Below, piece by piece: positions 1 to 11,240 of a stretch of 64,000 nucleotides of DNA. Position 1 is the stretch's first letter. Each line of letters begins with the position of its first letter. The notes beneath the pieces are model-generated. The model worked only from the letters and a program-made list of their open reading frames with translations, was not told where the DNA came from and ran no database searches. The DNA is from Malaya genurostris (lineage: Eukaryota; Arthropoda; Insecta; Diptera; Culicidae): contig NC_080572.1 in NCBI RefSeq assembly GCF_030247185.1, positions 95,715,198 to 95,779,197 on the forward strand, given 5' to 3'. The translations under genes were made by a program, and so were the position numbers.

Positions 1-752
1 CAAGTTTCTCAAGAAGTTTCAGATTGGTTTGGCAGGCAATATGCTGCTGTAGTCGTGCAAGCTGAAGCTTAATCACTACCCGAAACGGTAAACAAGAAAA
101 TATACGGTGAAGAATGCGTAAAGAAGCGATTGTCACCTTTCCCATGCAACCATGACGCTTTCTCGTTATTCTGATCTGATTTGGCATCTTATCGCTATGT
201 CAAACATGTATATGGTATAAAGCGAATGGAGTCTGGAAGAGGCGAATCCACCTAACTTCCTGGAGTTGCGACCTCTCGACCGGTCGCTGAATCGGTTACT
301 GAGAAGTCTGCACAGACTCGAATGGCCGGAGTAAACTTAAAAGTTCGTAGTTTCTTCTTGCAGTCTAATTAAGCAACTGTAATTAATTTCAAGATGATCA
401 ATAATTCACAATTAAATGAATAAAAAATACATTTTGAATGGACCAGCAAATTTTTTTTATTTCAAATTTAATCAGATTTGATTATGTCGCGAACAAACCT
501 TAATATTTCAATATTATTAGGTGAAAAAATAAACCATTGTCATGAACTCCCGAAAAAGAGTGAGTCAAGAGTCTGCATGTTGAAGACATGCTACTGAACT
601 AATTGTGAATCGAACTTTGTTTTTCACACCATCAAATGCACGACCTGGTGACGTTCTGCTAGTTTGGATAATAAAATTTGCTAATTAATGTCAACAGTTC
701 AATACCTTCTTTGATTGGTTCATTGATCCGTAATATTTTCCCATCACAAAAA
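1..752. other. AT-rich stretch, no gene recognised
   Basis: I see no long ORF with recognisable motifs, no tRNA and no clear repeat boundary here. It may be intergenic DNA or intron. Confidence 0.5.
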
Positions 753-959
753 ATGCAAAGCCTTGGTATTACAATTCCTGTAGTAGAATTTGACCTTCTA
801 TTTCAATAGACTTTACAGCCAGTCTGTACAGAACCATTGTATGGCTGGTGCTACGATTCTACTGACACTACGAATCCTTCCAGGTCGGGGCTCGAACATA
901 CGACAACTGGTTTGTAAGACCAGTTCCCTATGCATTGAACCGCCAGCTCCATCACAAGC
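753..959 (-). repeat. tRNA-derived SINE, copy 1
   Basis: This is the reverse complement of the sequence at 7,527-7,735, clearly alike over about 200 bp. On the minus strand it carries a box-B-like GTTCGAGCCCC and an upstream GGCGGTTCAATGCATAGG block that resembles a tRNA 5' half with box A. A non-tRNA body of about 110 bp follows, ending near TAATACCAAGGCTTTGC. Two dispersed copies with Pol III promoter elements and a shared unrelated body fit a SINE. I cannot name the family. The apparent 60-aa ORF through it is a by-product. Confidence 0.65.
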
Positions 960-1305
960 CCTCGTGAAATGACATGACCGTTATCATTTTGTATAATCCT
1001 TGGTTGCTATCTTTACGCTGGAATATCTGTGAGTTTTGCATGAATTATATGAATGGCTTAAAATGTCTTCATGTGTCACAATTATAGGAGATAACAACAC
1101 TCAAGAATCAGATCGTTCAACAAATATCTCTTACCACAAGCACTTACCTGAACAGTAGATTAATATCTTATTGTTCGAACATTTTCTTAGCAATATTTAT
1201 GTGTTCACAATCCTTCTCGTATGGTGAACGAAATTTATGCAGTACCACAGCCAAACAAATCCTCAACGAACACTGTAGTAATAATCGAAACGTGCCGAAG
1301 CCCGA

Positions 1306-1695
1306 ATGCGTACATTATTAATTGCCATCACTCTCATATTGCAGGCTCTGCTCGTGCTGCAACAGGACGAAGACAAACAACAGCAGAAACCGCAGCAGCC
1401 TTCCGATGATAGGCTTGGCACTGTTCGGGAGAAACAAGTTCGACAGGGTAGTGGCACTGGTGCCGCCTGGCCACCGCTGCAAGCTGAACAGAACCCACCC
1501 ATCGTCCCAAACGAATGGTCTACGGTTGTACGAAGTATGGCACCGGGACATCTTCCCGACCCGGTTGTGGAAAACAAACGAAACTTTCCAGAACCGTCGT
1601 ATATTTGTCTATCATCAATTATAAATCATCCCTCGGTGGGGTCCAATATTTGTCGAACCTATTCCTGGAGAAAACTACGAGGAACTGCTGTGTAG
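1306..1695 (+). CDS. Candidate secreted-protein exon, unrecognised, possibly broken
   Basis: This 129-codon ORF begins with a good signal-peptide pattern: MRT, then the hydrophobic run LLIAITLILQALLVL, then a polar Q/D/K-rich stretch. The rest of this frame is low-complexity and not recognised. The next frame over the same DNA (about 1,430-1,690) reads more like folded protein, with segments such as VVALVPPGHRC, LRLYEVWHRDIFPTRLW and GPIFVEPIPGENYEELLC, but contains one stop. The 'PPGxRC' segment recalls the strand before the GWG motif of S1 proteases. A frameshifted protease-like gene, related to the exons at 15.4 and 21.4 kb, is therefore possible. I am unsure; it could also be chance. Confidence 0.3.
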   Translation: MRTLLIAITLILQALLVLQQDEDKQQQKPQQPSDDRLGTVREKQVRQGSGTGAAWPPLQAEQNPPIVPNEWSTVVRSMAPGHLPDPVVENKRNFPEPSYICLSSIINHPSVGSNICRTYSWRKLRGTAV

Positions 1696-1805
1696 GTATT
1701 TTCAATTTTAGGTTTGTAGATATCGGAACAGTAATCCTACACGATTGCAACACAGACAAACAGGCATAACTGTTGTAGTACTAGCTCTTGTTGTTTTATG
1801 AATTA

Positions 1806-2061
1806 GAGCAAATTCAGCAGCTGAAAGTTTTATATGGGCGATCTAAAATAGACCTAAAACTAGAACAAACGTATCTCCAGCAAGCCGTTCTAGTTTTATT
1901 TATTCGAACAGTTCTTCTGTCAAAATTAAAACTGGCATACGATGCCTTTCTATTTTCACGACTAAAACACTACTCGGGCTGACAAGTATCAAATCCAGAT
2001 GTAAATTTTAAAACTGACATGAATTATGCATCTAGAACCAGAACACTACTGAATATGCCCT
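1806..2061. repeat. MITE-1 copy 1
   Basis: A 256-bp element shared with 30,936-31,214. It has imperfect inverted ends (GAGCAAATTCAGCAG at left, CTGAATATGCCCT at right) and TA on both sides. The two copies agree over most of their length, including a GAATTATGCATCTAGAAC-like block near the right end. There is no coding capacity. A TA-flanked non-autonomous element fits a Tc1/mariner-mobilised MITE, but the TA flanks are too short to prove it. Confidence 0.6.
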
Positions 2062-2063
2062 TA

Positions 2064-3715
2064 ATTTATTAAGCACTATCTAGTGATATCTTTGTTGAAC
2101 ATGAAAAAAATTGTGTTCCTTGACAGCTGTTATATTAGCCTTTTGATCCTAGTAGGCATTCAAATTACCAAATTACCAGATGTAGTTATTTATGACTAAC
2201 ATGTTTCGTCTAAGAATTGTTCTTCCTATAAATATTGATTTAGAGTGTATATAATCAGATATCGATGTTCTGTATAGCAAACGAATGGGTTACTGAAATT
2301 GAATTAGTTTCCTCCGACATACGTGTTGTCGTAAGAGCCACTGATCAAAACCATGAGATGTGTTGTGCTACCAGTTTTATTTCAATTAGAGGAGCCTTCG
2401 AATTCACACTTTTTACCTGGGTGTTTTTAAAACTGACACTAGTGGAATCAAAATCCATTAGGGAAACTTTCCCGATAAGTCGTCGGATTTCAATTCTTAC
2501 AGAAAAAACACTTTTTGTTGCAGTGACAGCTAAGGACTCAAACGTGAATGTCAGCTGCTCTCTGTTTATTCAACTCATCCAATCCAATTTCTATCAATTA
2601 TAACACTATCGAAAGGAAGCATCGAATAAAGAGCGTATTCGTTAAAAATGGCTTACACTTTTTAGTCATAAAATGGATTGTCTGATTTTCTAGAAAATTT
2701 CAGGAAGTGGAAAACTATTAGTGAGTTATGATCTAAGAAATTTTGGTTTATTCAATGTAGTCTCCCATCCCGAATGCTCGCCCCTTCCTTCCTACTCATC
2801 TTTTAACTATCGATTTTGTCTGACCGATTTTCCTAATGTTTGGCTGTTTTCACCAGAAATTTTTCCAAGTTCAACTCTGCTTCAATAATTTTGGGCAAGC
2901 AAACAGCGTCTTATTCGACTGCTACATGTTTAATACGCTAAGCTGGCTTTCTTCTTCAAACCGGATTCAGCTCCCAGCGATAAAAAGTTGAATCAAATTT
3001 GACAACATTACTCACGAAATTTTCTACACTGAAGGCCATCGGTAATCATAACCGAAATAAGCTTATTGTCAAAATCAAAATTCAGCGAGCGTACTGATGG
3101 ATTGTCTTCAACTAAAAAAGTCTCCGTTTTCGTGTTTTTGGTACTAAAAGGGTGGTGTACGGTATCCAGTTGCATTGCATCAAATCGAGTTAACTATTTT
3201 CTATGGAAAGTTCAAGTGACAGTTACAATCGTGGCGTGGATGTAGTCGGAAGAACATCTGATCCTGATCCTGAAGTTCGAGCTTACTACGGTTACCATCA
3301 ACTTTTTTCGCTCCTAATAAAACCTAAACAACCAATGAAACTGTTGACGATTAGAAACGTCTGAATGCTCAACACGGAAATTCGAATTGTGCTTGAATTA
3401 CATAATATTTTTGGATTGTCACTTGTCAAACTGTTTTAAAATATACGTGCGGCCCGGCAGAAAATCGCTAGGCCCGGTACTGCCGGGCGAGGCCCGTTGT
3501 TGTGGTAACCCTAGAGCTTGCGTTCTATTTACACCCAAAAGTTGACAAATTCGCATTGCCGTAATCTGGATCACGAGATGTACGTGAGAGCAGACTTCCA
3601 GCAACTTCAGGAACTCGTGTTTTTTCACTGCTTACATAAGTTAGGTAGTGGATGGAGATGGAGAAAAATGGGTTTCCTCATGTAAACATGTTGGTCCAGA
3701 CGTTGTACTAGACCT
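2064..3715. other. No gene recognised; GC-rich hairpin near 3,447-3,510
   Basis: An ORF of 112 codons at 2,265-2,603 has no recognisable motif and I do not support it as a gene. Against the AT-rich background, 3,447-3,510 is GC-rich and built from repeated GGCCCG and CCGGCA words (GGCCCGGCAG, TAGGCCCGGTACTGCCGGGC) that can fold. Its function is unknown. Confidence 0.4.
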
Positions 3716-3717
3716 TA

Positions 3718-4665
3718 CCTTATGATCAAAAAGGAACCGGAATTTTATTAAAAAAACGCAAAATTTCAAATTTTTAATAAATTACTTTATTATCGCCTTC
3801 AAAGTACTCTCCTCCTGCGGCAATACATGTATGCCAACGCTTGATCTAATTTTCCATACAAGTTTTATAGACCGCCGAAGGTATGGCCTTTAGTTCACGC
3901 AGCGAATGCTCTTTTATGGTCTCTATGGTCTCAAAACGCGTTCCCCGCAATGGCAATTTGAGTCTGGGGAAGAGGAAAAAGTCACACGGGGCCATATCTG
4001 GAGAGTACGGTGCTTGGTTGATGATATTGGTTGAGTTTTTGGCCAAAAACTGCGACACAACCAACGCTGTGTGAGCCGGCGCATAATCGTGAAATTCAGC
4101 TTTTTTGGCACCAGTCGAGAAGCGACGCGTTTCAAACCCAAAACATCAGTTAAAATGTATTCGGCTGATCCATAAGAGATGCCCAACAACACAGCAATCT
4201 CTCTAATCGGTACAGAACGATTTTGCAACACGATTTGCTTCGCCGATTCAATGTTTTCTTCAGTAACAGATGTTGTTGGGCGGCCAGGGATCTCATCATG
4301 ATCCAAGCTTGTACGACCACATTTGAAGCGTTTATACCACTCGTATGCCCGTGGTTTTCCTACACAGGATTCACCAAAGGCCTTTTCTAACATTTTCAAC
4401 GTTTCGGAACACTTAAATCCATTTGCAACACAAAATTTGATGCACGCACGTTGTTCTAAATTTTCATCCATTATAAAAATCGCCACACGAAAATTTTTCA
4501 ACTTCTTTGTATAGACGCCAAACAAAAACTAATCGTACGATATGCGTCAAAATTTGACAAAATGTGTATAAAAGTGTTGCCAACGTTGAGAAAATAAAAG
4601 TTTGTCGATTGAACAAGCGCGGGAATTTTAAAATGAAAATTCCGTTTCTTTTTTTTATCATAAGG
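3718..4665 (-). mobile_element. Mariner (DD34D) element, internally deleted
   Basis: The boundaries are seen directly. The left end CCTTATGATCAAAAAGGAAC is the near-perfect inverse of the right end (GTTTCTTTTTTTTATCATAAGG) over about 29 bp, and TA flanks both sides. The length, 948 bp, is shorter than a usual 1.3-kb mariner, because the middle of the transposase gene is missing. With both ends kept it could have been moved by a transposase supplied elsewhere. Confidence 0.85.
3774..4471 (-). pseudogene. Mariner transposase remnant, catalytic core deleted
   Basis: The reading starts at MDENLEQRACIKFC. The N-terminal paired helix-turn-helix part is clear: LEKAFGESCVGKPRAYEWYK, the GRPTTS linker, then VPIREIAVLLGISYGSAEYI. 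After SRLVPKK the frame changes and the text resumes at FHDYAPAHTALVVSQFLAKN and APYSPDMAPCDFFLFPRL, which hold the second and third catalytic aspartates (HDxAPAH and YSPDxAPCDFFLF). About 100 residues with the first catalytic Asp are gone. A Trp codon in the MENWIKRWH-type tail is now a stop. The end EYFEGDN is typical of the family. It cannot encode active transposase. Confidence 0.85.
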
Positions 4666-4949
4666 TATGCGTAGTGTTAATAGGATATGGTATTGAAAAA
4701 TGGATATGGAAAAAGTTAAATAGTATACAACCTTGATCAAAAAGTTTCCGGAATCACCAACGTGTGACGCTCTCAGCCACCCGATTAGATGTTTTATTTC
4801 TTCAAAGTCGCCACATCTGTCATTGATATTCTATCAAATTTTCAGCTTGAGCTTGTAAAAGTTACACTGTGTTGAGTACATCTGCGATTGTACGTGTCCT
4901 CGATTTTGTGCTGATTGATAAAATTTAGCGATAAAAACGGTTATTGCAA

Positions 4950-6596
4950 ATGTTAGAAGAGTGTTTCGGTAACGATACTCGGAAGAAAACAGTCGTTTAT
5001 CAGTGGCACGAACGTTTCAAAAGTGGCTGTGAGTCTGTGAATGATGATGAGAGAAGCGGTAGGCCATCGACATCGAAAACCGCGAAAACATCAACAAAAT
5101 CAAAGAATGGGTGACCGTAGACCGCAAATTGACTATTGGAAATATGACAGAGAAGTTTTGAGATGTTTGCGTGAAGCAATTTGCCGAAAAAGACAGGATT
5201 TGTGGGCAAGCCACTTGTGGATCCACCACGATAACGCACCGTCACACAATGCCACCACTATCCGCGAACATTTGGCTAAAAATGAAACGAATACCATTCA
5301 GCAACCACCGAATTCACCTGATTTGGCTCCCTGTGACTTTTTCCTATTCGGTCGACTCAGGAAACTGTGGTATTCTATTCAAAATTTGTCTCTTATATTT
5401 TGGAAAGAAACCAAGAGATTGTTTGTGCATTAACTAGTATAACATACAGAATGAAAAAGTGCTTTGCTCGCGTAGGTCATCCTTAAGAAAACGAAGTGGG
5501 TTCACTATTATATGCACTATGAACCCGAGAACCAGTATAATCGAAGTCGATTCGTACAGCCACCAACTAACATGACGTACAAACTCTACCAGTTTTTATT
5601 CAAATTTGGAAGATTTTATACAATTTTGCCCTAAGATTGGGAATAACGGTTTTGAGTCCAGTTTACCTCATTTTGTACGGTTTTTGTTTCGCTAGTTTAA
5701 ATGACGGTGTGCAATATTTAACACACTTTACCCTATAACTTCTCAACCAGAAGTCGGATCCAGATGAAATTCAGGAATTCCGTATGGGACCGTGAGACGT
5801 TTTATTTGAATCTAAGTTTGTAGTAATCGGTCAAAACATCGCTGAGAAGAGTCTGTGAGATCCATTTTGGAATATATGACCACTATTTCCGGTGTTTCCG
5901 GAACAGGAGACCGGGAACCAGGATAGCCGGAATCGGTTTGTTTAGTAGCCTACTGATAATGGCTATCGATTTGTGTAGTTTTGAGACCAGTTTAGAAAAT
6001 CTTTATCCTATAACTCCGGAACTGGAAGACGGATCTGGATGACGTTCAGGAATTCCGTATGGGACCTTTTATTTGAAACTAAGATTGTGAAAATCGGTCA
6101 AACCATCGCTGAGAAAAGTGTGTGAGATCCATTTTGGAATATATGACCACTATTTCCGGTGCTTCCGGAACCCGAAACCGGGAGCCAGGATAGCCGGAAT
6201 CGATTGGTTTAGTTGCCTACTGATAATATTGAGCACACTTCACCCTATAACTCCGGAACCGGAAGTCGGATCCGGATGAAATTCAGGAATTTCGTATGGG
6301 TCTATTACTATGGGACCATGAGACCTTTGAAGACTAAGTTTGTCAAAATCCTAGTGAGATTATTTGACACATACACAAACACACACAGACATTGCTCAGC
6401 TCGATTAACTGAGTCGAATGGCATATGACACTTGGCCCTCTGGGCCAATTTTTGCTAGTCGGTTTTTCAAGTGATTGCATAACCTTTCTATATGAGAAAG
6501 GCAAAACGTTTCGAGGATTGGATCAAGCGCTAACATAAGCGTGTTACAGTCGATGGGCAGTACTTTGAAGGGGACAACATCAATTTGGATGAATAA
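4950..6596 (+). pseudogene. Mariner transposase remnant, deleted and interrupted
   Basis: The opening reads MLEECFGNDTRKKTVYQWHE, RFKSGCESVNDDERSGRPST, with the standard mariner linker GRPSTS. A frameshift follows, then INKIKEWVTVDRKLTIGNMT in another frame. After an internal deletion come LWIHHDNAPSHNATTIREHL and PPNSPDLAPCDFFLFGRLRKL, the second and third catalytic-Asp blocks. Repeat A is inserted immediately after. The tail at 6,509-6,596 reads FEDWIKR, stop, then VTVDGQYFEGDNINLDE, the family's usual C-terminus. It is inactive several times over. Confidence 0.8.
5371..6508 (+). repeat. Repeat A (forward copy) nested in mariner
   Basis: This is a member of the most frequent dispersed family in the window. 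Diagnostic text is CCGGAACCGGAAGTCGGATC, TTCAGGAATTCCGTATGGGA and AGTCGAATGGCATATGACAC, and the 3' end is ACCTTTCTATATGAGAAAGG. The centre (about 5,741-6,320) is about two tandem copies of a unit near 290 bp. The start GGTATTCTATTCAAAA matches the copy at 16 kb. There is no coding sequence. The mariner reading frame on both sides marks the junctions. Confidence 0.7.
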
Positions 6597-6645
6597 TCTT
6601 GTATTTTTAATTTAATGAATAAATTCCGGAAACTTTTTGTTGTAG

Positions 6646-7526
6646 GTACTATTTGATTCGATTTCCTGAAGGTTTGAAGATGATCGGATGAATGGTTGAT
6701 TTTTTTCAAATATTTTCTATTGATGCAATTTGATGCACCCTTTACATCGGCGTTGGATACAAAAGCATCTCTTCACTAGTATTAATTTCGAGTATGCTAA
6801 ATAGCTAAAATATGCTAAAGTACCCACTAACAAATTCAAACACTAACAATCCATTCTATGCTTCAACAGTTTTTGAATCGAATCGATTTTACCTGAAATA
6901 AATTCACTCTCTAAAATCTTCTTCCGAAGTAAAGAGACATAGTAGCATGCACCAAGTCTTACCCTACCGATTAACTGTTTAACTTTGCTACCTATTTTCA
7001 GTTGTTCTTCGGATGAAGTTTTGTGCAATGGAGCTCTTTTTTTAGAAACTTTTTGGAAAGTTAGAATGGAAAAGTTTAATTTTCTTTCGTTTTCTCACTT
7101 GAGCTGAACATTAATTACCTCTGTCGAGCAGGGTATAAGAAGGCGAAATTTGCATTTCATTTACATGTTCCAAAGAACAATTTGAAGAGCTTATTATACC
7201 AGAAGGATGCATGTCTGTAGTTGTCAGTAGAGAAATTATGTTTGGAAATTATTCGCTTGCTTTTTGGGTTCTATCTAACTGAAAAAGATATTTCGATAAC
7301 TCGATATTTCATTGTATATTATATCGTGTTGAGTGCAGTTCACTTATTGGGTTTAAATTTGATTTTATTCAGTTATTTTGTAGAATAATCAATTCCGAAA
7401 CTAGTTTCTAGTCAGTCGATATTTTCACCTACAAAGACCTTTTTATACTTTGCTTCTTTTTATTTCTACTGTCATTTTTATCACTCTAGCTATTACTTTA
7501 CTATGTTAATAATTTAGCATTAGCAT
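6646..7526. other. No gene recognised
   Basis: AT-rich sequence. The short ORFs have no motif I recognise. Confidence 0.4.
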
Positions 7527-7735
7527 TAGAGACAGTCCTGGGTTGGCGGTTCAATGCATAGGGCGCTGTTCTTACAAACCAGTTGCCGTATGTTCGAGCC
7601 CCGACTTGGAAGGATTCGTAGTGTCAGTAGAATCGTAGCACTAGCCATGCAATGGTTCTGTACACTCTGAATCAGCTGCGAAGTCTGTTGAAACAGAAGG
7701 TTAAATTCCACTACAAGAATGTAACACTAAGGCTT
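7527..7735 (+). repeat. tRNA-derived SINE, copy 2
   Basis: A forward copy of the SINE at 753-959. The tRNA-like head runs from about 7,535 to 7,605: GGCGGTTCAATGCATAGGGC carries a box-A-like segment, TTCTTACAAACC sits in the anticodon-arm position, and GTTCGAGCCCC at 7,592 is box B. The unrelated body ends near AATGTAACACTAAGGCTTTG. Both box elements survive, so Pol III transcription is conceivable. Confidence 0.7.
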
Positions 7736-9056
7736 TGCTATTAGAGACAGCCCATGGGTAGCTACTTCGTTATTGATCAGAAGCAATTGAGCTTGCAAAA
7801 TGTTTTCCTAAAATACCGTGATTGGGAAAAGTAAGTAGTTTCACATTTTGTAAAGTCACGTCCGAATGCAGACCTATTTGGGAAGGAAGGTTTGCTAGTT
7901 TAGTACATGTTGCATTCCCACATACATCACAGGAAGGGGTGATAATACTATCATATGTTCATTGCTCTGGGCTATCGAGAATACGTTGAATACGTCAGAA
8001 TCACAGAATTGACTTTCGAACTATCACACATTACATATGTACTACATGATTGCAAGAATCCAAACTTTCGATTGAATCATTTTCTGATTCAGAACAGTCT
8101 TGGCACAACGACCACGATATATTTTCGTTATGCTTGAATCTGATAATGCCGAAAAGCTATGCAGATGGCGCTTCGATCGGTTAAAGTCATTCAATTTTGG
8201 GCGTTAAATTAGCAGTGTCCGTCTCTTGAGCATTTTTTAGTTTCGCGAATCAGCATAATGTTAGAAACATAATAACACTTTTTACTAATCAACATACATA
8301 CTTATCTTCGTTGTTCGAGACACACTGAAATTTGACATTTTGAGAGCAACACTGCATCATGCTCTCAGTGATGTCAACCCTCCTCCGAATCGTGACGTAC
8401 CTAATTTGACAGATAATGTGGCTAGTTTCAAGATAGGTAGCATATGGAATCAAAATATAGAAGATATCAAATTGAAATTTTGTGGTCGAAGACATTTTGA
8501 GACTTTGTCCCAAAATGTCACATTGCATACTTTGTTTTTTCAACATTGATCTAGACTGTCTTTTGAAAAGGGTTAAGCTTTTTTAACCATTTTTTTTTAA
8601 AATAGTTATTGTTGATTAATGATAAAGCATACAAAAAAGTATTATACTAGAGATTTTTACAAAATCAATGAAATTTTGGAATAAAAATACTGGAAATTTC
8701 CATATCGAGTCCAATACTTAGAAAAAATGGCTTAAAACATTTAAAATCGATCTACAAAAAATAAAAACATTTTTAATTTTGATAAAATTTTGTCCCAAGT
8801 TAGGTGAATATGTTCCCCACAATCCGTTCAATAATTGCACTCTTAAGAAAACAAAAAACAGTTTACTTGTCCATATTGATTTTTTTCAGTGTCTTTTTAT
8901 CGTAAACTAAGCTAAACTGAAAGTCATTACCGTCCAAGTATTCAATAAAACGCAATTTGTGAGGAAATTTTACAGAATATTATATCGCTAGTTGTCCGAT
9001 ATTTGCAAAAAGTGTCAGTAATGGACAACAAAAAGTTTTAGTTAGAAACACTTTTT
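7736..9056. other. No gene recognised
   Basis: AT-rich sequence with only short ORFs. ORFs on both strands around 8,289-8,549 overlap each other and show no motif. Confidence 0.4.
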
Positions 9057-9979
9057 GTCGTGAATACGACTTACTTTACTATGGGGCGCCTTTTCGAAAT
9101 TTACCCTCTGAGAGAGTGATAAGTTTTTGATAGTGAATATTTCTTGTTGTATTTAGCGTATCAACATAATTTTGATACATGCCATCGGAAATATGATCAC
9201 CAATTCATGATAACATTTTCAGTTGTATGGCATAATCACAACTAATTCAAAATTCAAGTTTTCTGAAAGGTATCAAAGAAAACAAACTCATGACGCCTAT
9301 CTCGTACTTGGGTATGTATAAAAGGTTAACACTAGATATATTTCGTTTAATCTAGTCTGCGCAGTTGATTGAACAGGAAGTAAAGAAAGTGCATCATTTT
9401 GGTTGGTGTAGGTCCAGAGCTTAGTTCCAGTTCTAGTATTAAGAATTCAGTTTAGTATTGAATCAATTGCGGGACGTTTGCAGAACCACTTTGTCTTCAA
9501 AGAAGATCGATTGCGTCATCCTGCTACTGGTCGTTTGCATTAAAGTAAAATACAACAAAAAGTGAACAACGATGGGGAAAATTATGCAAAATCAGCTCTT
9601 CCAAATGGCTCTAAATGTTATCTAAAAAACTATAAAGATGGAAAATCGAAGATAAAAATTATTAATTTCGTGCACTTTTTGCAGTGTAAAGTTCGCACCA
9701 AACGAGTGCGAATAAAGCCAGCATTTGACTGCTTCGCGTTGTAGAAAACTGCTCCAAACAGTGTTTAATATCGAATGCCATGAATAAATCCGAAATGGAA
9801 TAATCGACATCAAAATTCTGTATTCTGTATACTGCTATTTTTATACTCTCATTTGTTCCGCGTTATTTAATTGTGTGGTAGAAAATATTTTTTCGCCGAT
9901 AAGTCAATCTTCAGTTTAATTGCACCGTTACAATTTATAAAGTTGCGAAATTCACGCAATGAACTAATACGAATGATTA

Positions 9980-11187
9980 ACGGGTGGCAACTAAAATTTT
10001 GGAATTTTTTCGAGGACTGTATGCTTAGCAACAAACGAGCTAAGAGAAAAATAAGAGTGTGTATGTGTTAGCTCTCTCTCTCCTCTTTCTGCTAGTATTT
10101 TCTGGTTTGTTCATGCTTGCTCAGTTTTGCTCAAAATGCCGTCGAAACAAGAAGTATTTCGCGAGCGCATTGTACAGTTCTACGAACTGCAGAGAAATCT
10201 CGGTAAATAGTATACGGTACAACATTTTAAAAGCGAAAATGTTGCGGCTTCGACTCTTTCTCATATCCTAAATACCCCAACAACTGCTCGCAAGCAAGGT
10301 AGTGGAAGACCAGCCAAAATTATGGACGCAAAAGGACTTCGTTCTCTTTCTCGTGCCTTCAACATCAAGGATTCGCTGAGCCAACGGGATGCCACAAAAA
10401 AATTCAACTTTTCTCACCAGAACATCTGAAAAACGTTGAAAAGAGTCGGAATAAAGTGCCGAAAGAAGACACGAGCCCCGGAATATACTGACGCACATAA
10501 CTCAACGCTGAAGTCCAAATGCCGCTGGTTGATTAAAAATTATTTCGGAAAAACTTTTGTTTGGACGACGAAAGTTATTTTCCTCTTTCGAAGACGCAGA
10601 TTCCCGCAAACGATCGATACTATTCAACGAATAGTTCTACTGTACATCCGAACATAAAATATTAGTTTAAACATAAGTTTGAACAGAAAGTGATGCTGTA
10701 CATTGTCATTTCCGAGAAAGGCATTTCTAAGCCATGGTTCAAGCCATCTGGGTTGGCAATCAATCAGGATGTGTACCAGAACGAATGTTTGTAGAAAGTT
10801 TTGATCCCGTTTTTTCAAAAACATCATGCTGATGGACAATACGTGTTTTGGCAGGATAAAGCGTTATCGCATTGCGCCAAAAAACACAATCGTTCCTGAA
10901 TACTCATTCGATCCCATTTGTACCCAAAAACCACAACCCGATAAATCTACCTCAGACTCAAGAGATGCATTCGCAAAGTTGACAAGAAGGTCGTACAACG
11001 CTCCTGTTCCGACATCAAACGGAAGCTTTGCCGAACAACCGATTACGGACCGTTTTCAAATGTTCACTAATTTTTTTTCAACAATGGATAATGTATGTTT
11101 AATTTCAATCAATCAGATCATATTCAAGTATGTTTGTCTTTTTTGACAGCTTGAGAAAGAAATTCCAAAATTTTAGTTGCCACCCGT
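9980..11187 (+). mobile_element. IS630-Tc1-mariner element, DD37E type, inserted in repeat C
   Basis: The terminal inverted repeats are about 28 bp and nearly perfect: ACGGGTGGCAACTAAAATTT at left and AAATTTTAGTTGCCACCCGT at right. Target TA dinucleotides lie at 9,978-9,979 and 11,188-11,189. The length, 1,208 bp, is close to a complete element. The inside reads as a frame-broken transposase. Repeat C text continues on both sides. Confidence 0.85.
10136..11050 (+). pseudogene. DD37E transposase remnant with multiple frameshifts
   Basis: The start is MPSKQEVFRERIVQFYELQR, a homeodomain-like helix region. It is followed by GSGRPAKIMDAKGLRSLSRA, FNFSHQNI and CRWLIKNYF in shifting frames. The first catalytic Asp is in CLDDESYFPLSK near 10,560. 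The second is in FWQDKALSHCAKK near 10,850. The third acidic position falls in PQTQE/RDAFAKL near 10,960, blurred by small indels. Stops and frameshifts make it non-functional. Motifs and approximate spacing fit the DD37E group; the exact spacing cannot be read because of the indels. Confidence 0.75.
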
Positions 11188-11240
11188 TATTATTTTTATT
11201 CGTATTCACGCCCTCCAGTTAGGTCTGTGACGTTAAACAC

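Larger units (their letters stand above)
4731..6645 (+). mobile_element. Second mariner element, split by repeat A
   Basis: The ends CCTTGATCAAAAAGTTTCCGG (left, 4,731) and CCGGAAACTTTTTGTTGTAGG (right, ending 6,645) are imperfect inverted repeats. The TA on the left side is mutated. The transposase remnant is interrupted from about 5,371 to 6,508 by unrelated repeat A and resumes at FEDWIKR. It lies only 65 bp from the previous mariner but has a different terminal sequence, so it inserted independently. Confidence 0.75.
9057..11240. repeat. Repeat C copy 1, split by a DD37E element
   Basis: It matches 60,481-61,500 in patches. Both begin GTCGTGAATACGACTTACTT, share GGCTCTAAATGTTATCTAAA in the middle, and both have TTATTCGTATTCACG near the right side, followed by CCAGTTA and a shared CACCCG motif. 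The inverted pair GTCGTGAATACGA / TCGTATTCACG lies near the limits, but similarity continues past the right one. The copy is interrupted at 9,980-11,187. I cannot name the family. No coding region is evident. Confidence 0.55.

Noticed and set aside
2265..2603. 112-aa ORF
   Set aside because: No motif, no signal of splicing, and composition like the surrounding AT-rich DNA.
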